Assembly (NCBI GenBank): GCA_021203915.1
Contig: JAJQAI010000162.1
Location: 1-11,272 of the forward strand
DNA length: 11,272 nt
From: Prevotella sp.
GTDB taxonomy: Bacteria > Bacteroidota > Bacteroidia > Bacteroidales > Bacteroidaceae
Direction: 5' to 3'
Position 1 is the stretch's first letter; every line of letters begins with the position of its first letter. This document shows positions 8,029 through 11,272 of this stretch, in pieces. Both the position numbers and the translations under genes were made by a program. The notes under the pieces were generated by a model, which did no database searches, was not told the origin of the DNA, and saw only the letters and a program-made list of their open reading frames with translations.

Positions 8029-8090
8029 TCTGATAAAGGGTTGTTCTCAGCCTTATAATACGCCTCCAAGACCACTGCTTATTCTAAGCA

Positions 8091-8098
8091 CAAAAATA
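8091..8098 (-). promoter_or_regulatory. Bacteroidetes -7 box for the antiporter operon
   Basis: The minus strand reads TATTTTTG, which fits TAnnTTTG. The leader to the ATG at 8028 would be about 55-60 nt. Confidence 0.5.
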
Positions 8099-8278
8099 CA
8101 TACATTTTTTTGATTTCTAAAACTTCTTTAAGTCCTTATTTATGGTGATAGCCTTGAGGTGCGCACACAATTCACAATCGTTGCATAGTATAAGAGTATT
8201 TTTCCTACTTTCCCCTTGAGGTCGCTATAGAAATAACCAAAAAATTAGCTTTATCAATAGAAATAGCCTAAATTATTG

Positions 8279-8286
8279 TATTTTTG
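8279..8286 (+). promoter_or_regulatory. Bacteroidetes -7 box for asd
   Basis: TATTTTTG fits TAnnTTTG and lies 77 nt before the asd ATG. A small palindrome, CTCT-ATA-AGAG (8289-8299), sits where transcription would begin, so it would lie at the 5' end of the mRNA. Confidence 0.55.
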
Positions 8287-8363
8287 CACTCTATAAGAGG
8301 CTGTTATAGGTATAGCACTCGCTTTTTAAAAAATATATAACAATTAATCATCTCTTTAAGAAT

Positions 8364-9368
8364 ATGAAAGTAGCAATAGTTGGAGCAAGTGGAGCAGTAG
8401 GACAAGAATTTCTAAGGGTTCTAGATGAAAGACGTTTTCCTTTAGATGACCTAGTATTATTTGGGTCCAAGCGCTCTGCAGGCAAAAAATATACATTCCA
8501 AGGCAAAGAATATGAAGTAAAACTACTTGATCACAATGATGATTTTAAAGATGTAGATATAGCTTTTACATCAGCTGGGGCCGGGACATCAAAAGAATAT
8601 GCTGAAGATATTACCCGCTATGGAGCGATAATGATAGATAACTCTAGCGCATTCCGCATGGATGATGACGTACCACTTGTAGTCCCTGAATGTAATGCAA
8701 AAGATGCTTTAGTTAGGCCAAGAGGAATAATTGCCAACCCCAACTGCACCACCATAATGATGGTGGTTGTCCTTAAACCACTGGAGGAGCTAAGCCACAT
8801 AAAAAGAATTCGTGTGGCTAGTTATCAAAGCGCTAGCGGTGCCGGTGCAGCTGCAATGGAGGAACTTCAACAACAATATAAACAGATTATCAGTGGTGAG
8901 GAGGTAACCATAAACAAGTTTCCACATCAATTAGCATATAATGTGATTCCACAGATTGACGTTTTCCAACCTAATGGTTATACAAAAGAAGAGATGAAAA
9001 TGTTCAATGAAACAAGGAAGATACTACATTCTGATGTAAAATGCTCTGCTACGTGCGTTAGGGTATCTTCACTTCGTTCGCATTCTGAGTCTGTATGGAT
9101 TGAAACTCAAGAGCCAATAAGTATAGATGAGGCTAGAGAGGCACTAAAAAAAGCTCCTGGCGTTACATTAAAAGATGACCCTGAACATCTCGTATATCCT
9201 ATGCCCATTGACACTGCAGGAAAAGACGATATCTTTGTTGGAAGAATAAGAAAAGACTTGAGTGATGATAATGGTCTTACTCTTTGGCTAAGTGGTGATC
9301 AAATACGCAAGGGTGCAGCACTAAACGCTGTTCAGATTGCAGAGTATTTAATTGGCAATCAACATTAA
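8364..9368 (+). CDS. asd: Aspartate-semialdehyde dehydrogenase
   Basis: This enzyme reduces aspartyl phosphate to aspartate semialdehyde with NADPH, the branch point to lysine/diaminopimelate, threonine and methionine. The 334-residue length is normal. The N-terminal Rossmann fold starts at once with GASGAVG (7-13), which fixes the start. The catalytic Cys128 lies in NPNCTT, followed by [13 protein letters not shown] (153-165) and [14 protein letters not shown] (186-199). The acid/base His240 is in [12 protein letters not shown]. The substrate-contacting FRMD and the closing VGRIRKD are also present. It is monocistronic, with its own -7 box. Its 3' end meets the decayed right-hand cassette immediately downstream; no clear terminator hairpin separates them. 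Confidence 0.97.
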   Translation: MKVAIVGASGAVGQEFLRVLDERRFPLDDLVLFGSKRSAGKKYTFQGKEYEVKLLDHNDDFKDVDIAFTSAGAGTSKEYAEDITRYGAIMIDNSSAFRMDDDVPLVVPECNAKDALVRPRGIIANPNCTTIMMVVVLKPLEELSHIKRIRVASYQSASGAGAAAMEELQQQYKQIISGEEVTINKFPHQLAYNVIPQIDVFQPNGYTKEEMKMFNETRKILHSDVKCSATCVRVSSLRSHSESVWIETQEPISIDEAREALKKAPGVTLKDDPEHLVYPMPIDTAGKDDIFVGRIRKDLSDDNGLTLWLSGDQIRKGAALNAVQIAEYLIGNQH

Positions 9369-9500
9369 TCCCCTTTTTTGTGACTTTTTCATAATAGCCT
9401 TAGCGCTTACACCATTGATTGTGGCGGGAGTAATTCTCAAATCGTCTTTATAAAAGTATTTCGAGAGCCCTCCCGTCTATTCTTTATCTTTGCAGCCCAT
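9369..9500 (-). pseudogene. Truncated remnant of a second basic (toxin-like) gene
   Basis: Translating the minus strand from an ATG at 9498-9500 gives MGCKDKE, a TAG, then ~38 open codons containing YFYKDD, ATINGVSAKA and KK. This aligns with the first ~40 residues of the protein at 10645-11124 with a single one-residue gap: the shared ATGGGC start, TING (28-31 in the intact copy), AK and KK fall in register. The frame then runs into the 3' end of asd, so the rest of the gene (roughly three quarters) is missing. The ATG is 7 bp after the stop of the preceding acidic gene, the same order as in the intact pair. The nonsense codon and truncation make it non-functional. Confidence 0.65.
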
Positions 9501-9507
9501 AATACTC

Positions 9508-9897
9508 TTATTCATAATCATAGTCAGCATCGTAATTCACTCCTGCATAGTCCCTGCGACGTAGCCACTTGAAAAGCGTGATGTCTTCATTGAGTACTCC
9601 TATCTCCTTTAGGTTCAGTTCAAGTGCGGTCAAGAGACACATTACGTGCACCTCGTCCCCCTCCTTTCCTTTTTTCCCTACAACGTAATCATCATAATCA
9701 ATACGTACGATGTAGATGCCATCCTCGTTGTCACGCTCCCACATAATTACATCGTGGGAAATGCTACACTCCCACTGCTCCTTGTAAAGCATTTTTTCGA
9801 AAAACTCCTGCTCTTTCTTTGACTGGTAGTTTCCTACCATTGAGGCAAATAGTTCTGCCTCTTGTCCCAATATCGGGTTGGGTTCTATTGTTTTCAT
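9508..9897 (-). CDS. Small acidic protein, putative immunity protein (copy 2)
   Basis: A 129-residue soluble protein with no signal peptide or membrane segment. It has about twice as many Asp/Glu as Lys/Arg and an acidic end NYDADYDYE. I do not recognise its family. Its last 47 residues match the partial protein at 11127-11272 at 35 of 47 positions, including DITLF, WLRRRDYAG and the acidic tail. In both places a gene starting ATGGGC follows within a few bases, intact after the other copy and broken here. An acidic protein duplicated beside a basic protein fits an immunity gene in a polymorphic-toxin cassette, but that role is inferred. Its first 134 bp overlap the DUF4417 reading frame, probably because that gene lost its stop codon. 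Confidence 0.65.
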   Translation of the reverse strand: MKTIEPNPILGQEAELFASMVGNYQSKKEQEFFEKMLYKEQWECSISHDVIMWERDNEDGIYIVRIDYDDYVVGKKGKEGDEVHVMCLLTALELNLKEIGVLNEDITLFKWLRRRDYAGVNYDADYDYE

Positions 9898-10642
9898 ATT
9901 TTCTAAAATGCGTTGTTATATAATCCTCAAAATGAACAATTTCCGCATTGAACTGGGTATCATCGGGCTTCTTACCACCATATACAATGATTTTGCTAGG
10001 CGATATTTGTTTTTCCATTTCGTGCATAGCCATATGCCAAAGTTTATTGGCTCCTCGGCAGTAGTCGTGCCCTATACCGCACACTGCTATAACACTATAC
10101 TCAGGTAGCCCATCAAAACAATACTTAAAAGAATCAACATTGCCCCAACTTGCCGTAGGTATCACACGAAGCCCACACTTCTGCCAATAAGCGGCGACAA
10201 GCCTTGAGCGATAGATATTTGTTGTGTTTACAGGCATAGGAACATCAACATATATGGAGAAATCGGGAGCAAAGACAATGGGGTCCTCTTCTACTAATGA
10301 ATAGGTGGTCTTTTCTACATTTTCCCAAGCAGGAGCTATAAATTGATAATCATTCATGAAGAAATGAATGGCTTTTATTGAGGTAGTAACTCTATTCCTA
10401 TTGTTATAAGACACCATCTCAAAATCAGTAGTCCCGTTGTATGCATCAACTTTTGGCATCTGAAAACTATTTGTTATTGTTATTCCTTCCAATAGGTGCA
10501 GATTATCAACTTTACGTTTTATTTGTTCCGTTTCTGATAATTTTTTCATGGCATAACTTACCCCATCTTTGTCATGTGTGGCAAAGTATTCTTCTCTTGG
10601 TGTGAATAGTGATAGTTCAATGTCCATACATTCCCTAGTCAT
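9764..10642 (-). CDS. DUF4417-family protein with run-on C-terminus
   Basis: Residues ~85-248 match the DUF4417 pattern as I know it: FAPDFSIYVDVP (123-134), the YRSRLVAAYWQKCGLRVIPT segment (144-163), ASWG, YCFDGLP and KIIVYGG. DUF4417 proteins are cytoplasmic, of unknown function, and are common on phages and mobile elements. Residues 1-84 are outside the domain and unassigned. The domain ends at about Lys248; residues 249-292 are simply another frame of the next gene. A TAG stop lies one frame away at 9903-9905, 5 bp before the next ATG, and one extra T in the TTTT run (9905-9908) would bring it into frame. The ATG is 2 bp after the preceding stop, so the gene is an integral member of the cassette. 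Confidence 0.75.
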   Translation of the reverse strand: MTRECMDIELSLFTPREEYFATHDKDGVSYAMKKLSETEQIKRKVDNLHLLEGITITNSFQMPKVDAYNGTTDFEMVSYNNRNRVTTSIKAIHFFMNDYQFIAPAWENVEKTTYSLVEEDPIVFAPDFSIYVDVPMPVNTTNIYRSRLVAAYWQKCGLRVIPTASWGNVDSFKYCFDGLPEYSVIAVCGIGHDYCRGANKLWHMAMHEMEKQISPSKIIVYGGKKPDDTQFNAEIVHFEDYITTHFRKYENNRTQPDIGTRGRTICLNGRKLPVKERAGVFRKNALQGAVGV

Positions 10643-10644
10643 TT

Positions 10645-11124
10645 CTATTTCTTCTTTTTGTCGTTTTTGAACTTAACATTTGGGTTAAAGAACTTAATGA
10701 TAGCACCAAACTTCTTTATTTCATTGTCCGTCATGAGTCGAGCATTAATACCCTTACGAACGACCTTCCCATTCTCGTCAGTAGTATATGGATGAATGTG
10801 TACCACACCTTTCTCAAATCTTTTTCCATTACCACCTTTCTTGGGGTCGTTATAATGTTCATGCGCCCAATCGAAACTTATACGTATCTTCCTATCTTTG
10901 CCATAATAAGCCCCTTGTATTATATCTCCGTTATGACCTTCCTTGAAATACATATTAGATGTATTAGTGTACGTAGGTAAACCACCTTGGCCATTATTAT
11001 CACCCTTCTTTCTGACAACCTTGGCGGTTATTCCATTGATGGTGACAGACGCATATTTTTCATCTGTCTCATAGAGACTTATCGAAAAGCCTTTACCTCT
11101 AATGAATTGTCGTTGATTGCCCAT
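10645..11124 (-). CDS. Small basic protein, putative detached toxin domain
   Basis: A 159-residue basic protein (about 31 Lys/Arg to 16 Asp/Glu) without signal peptide or membrane helices. I do not recognise the family. Notable residues are Asp85-Trp86, His88-Glu89-His90 (FDWAHEHY), then His109 and His111 (VVHIHPY), a spacing that could form a metal or nuclease site. The C-terminus is NARLMTDNEIKKFG followed by FFNPNVKF and a polylysine end. The size, the HxH motif and the 2-bp gap from an acidic immunity-like gene recall the C-terminal toxin domains of bacterial polymorphic toxins that have become separate from their delivery module. A partial second copy lies at 9369-9500. It could instead be a nuclease-like accessory protein or a phage-derived protein. 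Confidence 0.55.
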   Translation of the reverse strand: MGNQRQFIRGKGFSISLYETDEKYASVTINGITAKVVRKKGDNNGQGGLPTYTNTSNMYFKEGHNGDIIQGAYYGKDRKIRISFDWAHEHYNDPKKGGNGKRFEKGVVHIHPYTTDENGKVVRKGINARLMTDNEIKKFGAIIKFFNPNVKFKNDKKKK

Positions 11125-11126
11125 AG

Positions 11127-11272
11127 TTATTCGTAGTCAAAATCGTTATCATAGTTTATTCCTGCATAGTCTCTGCGGCGAAGCCACTCAAAGAGTGTGA
11201 TGTCCTCGTCCAAAACTCCTATCTTCTTGAGATTGAGATTGAGAGCATCAATTAGATTCTGAACGTATACTT
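11127..11272 (-). CDS. 3' end of small acidic protein, putative immunity protein (copy 1, partial)
   Basis: Only the last 47 codons lie inside the window; the gene continues past the right edge. The translated end (VYVQNLIDAL to DNDFDYE) is a close paralogue of the C-terminus of the protein at 9508-9897, with 35 of 47 identical residues. Its stop lies 2 bp before the ATG of the basic protein gene. The 5' part, and any upstream effector or promoter for the cassette, are not visible. Confidence 0.8.
   Translation of the reverse strand, partial: VYVQNLIDALNLNLKKIGVLDEDITLFEWLRRRDYAGINYDNDFDYE

Larger units (their letters stand above)
8029..8363. promoter_or_regulatory. Divergent promoter region between antiporter operon and asd
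   Basis: This 335-bp gene-free stretch contains outward-facing -7 boxes at 8091-8098 (-) and 8279-8286 (+). Between them lies a 9-bp direct repeat, CCTTGAGGT, at 8152-8160 and 8214-8222, each next to a GCG/CGC. The outer flanks GATAG (8147-8151) and CTATAG (8225-8230) are partly inverted. I see no small ORF or recognisable riboswitch in the asd leader. Confidence 0.5.

Noticed and set aside
9425..9475. CGGGAG...CTCCCG inverted repeat as an asd terminator
   Set aside because: The loop is about 39 nt with poor internal pairing and no clear T-tract, and the sequence is better explained as the decayed coding remnant.
9878..10108. Plus-strand ORF of 76 codons opposite the DUF4417 gene
   Set aside because: It is antisense to a conserved domain and has no recognisable features.

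Overview
The window most likely comes from a gut-, oral- or rumen-type Bacteroidales (Prevotella-like) chromosome. The base composition is AT-rich. Several genes are preceded by the Bacteroidetes -7 promoter box TAnnTTTG instead of a sigma-70 -10 box and Shine-Dalgarno. A secreted esterase ends in a tail resembling a type IX secretion (Por) sorting domain. The ordinary genes (asd, a CPA2 antiporter, LolD, a CvfB/YitL-type S1 protein) all look like Bacteroidales versions.

Layout. 1-658: no gene. It holds a REP-like hairpin and a repeat tract in which a ~156-bp unit occurs twice at a 216-bp period, linked by 12-bp minisatellite units. 659-2098 (-): AlbA_2/Schlafen-type protein with a GHKL ATPase-like domain and a C-terminal winged helix. 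Its interdomain linker carries a weak version of the peptide that the downstream minisatellite would encode. 2099-2294: divergent promoter region. 2295-4193 (+): secreted CE12-like SGNH esterase, ending at a stem-loop that separates it from the convergent operon. 8028-4312 (-): operon of antiporter, lolD and cvfB with 2-10 bp gaps. 8029-8363: second divergent promoter region. 8364-9368 (+): aspartate-semialdehyde dehydrogenase.

9369-11272 (-) is the unusual part. Small, tightly spaced genes read leftward: the 3' end of an acidic immunity-like gene, a small basic protein with HEH and HxH motifs that looks like a detached toxin domain, a DUF4417 protein, a second acidic immunity-like gene closely related to the first at its C-terminus, and a broken remnant of a second copy of the basic protein. 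The remnant is not an annotated gene. It shows only when the minus strand between asd and the second acidic gene is translated. The repeating order (acidic gene, then basic gene opening with ATGGGC) suggests a toxin/immunity-type cassette grown by tandem duplication and decaying where it meets the core genome at asd. The DUF4417 gene seems to have lost its stop codon through a one-base change in a T run, so it now reads 44 codons out of frame into the next gene. Toxin and immunity roles are inferred from size, charge, duplication and gene order; I cannot name the families.
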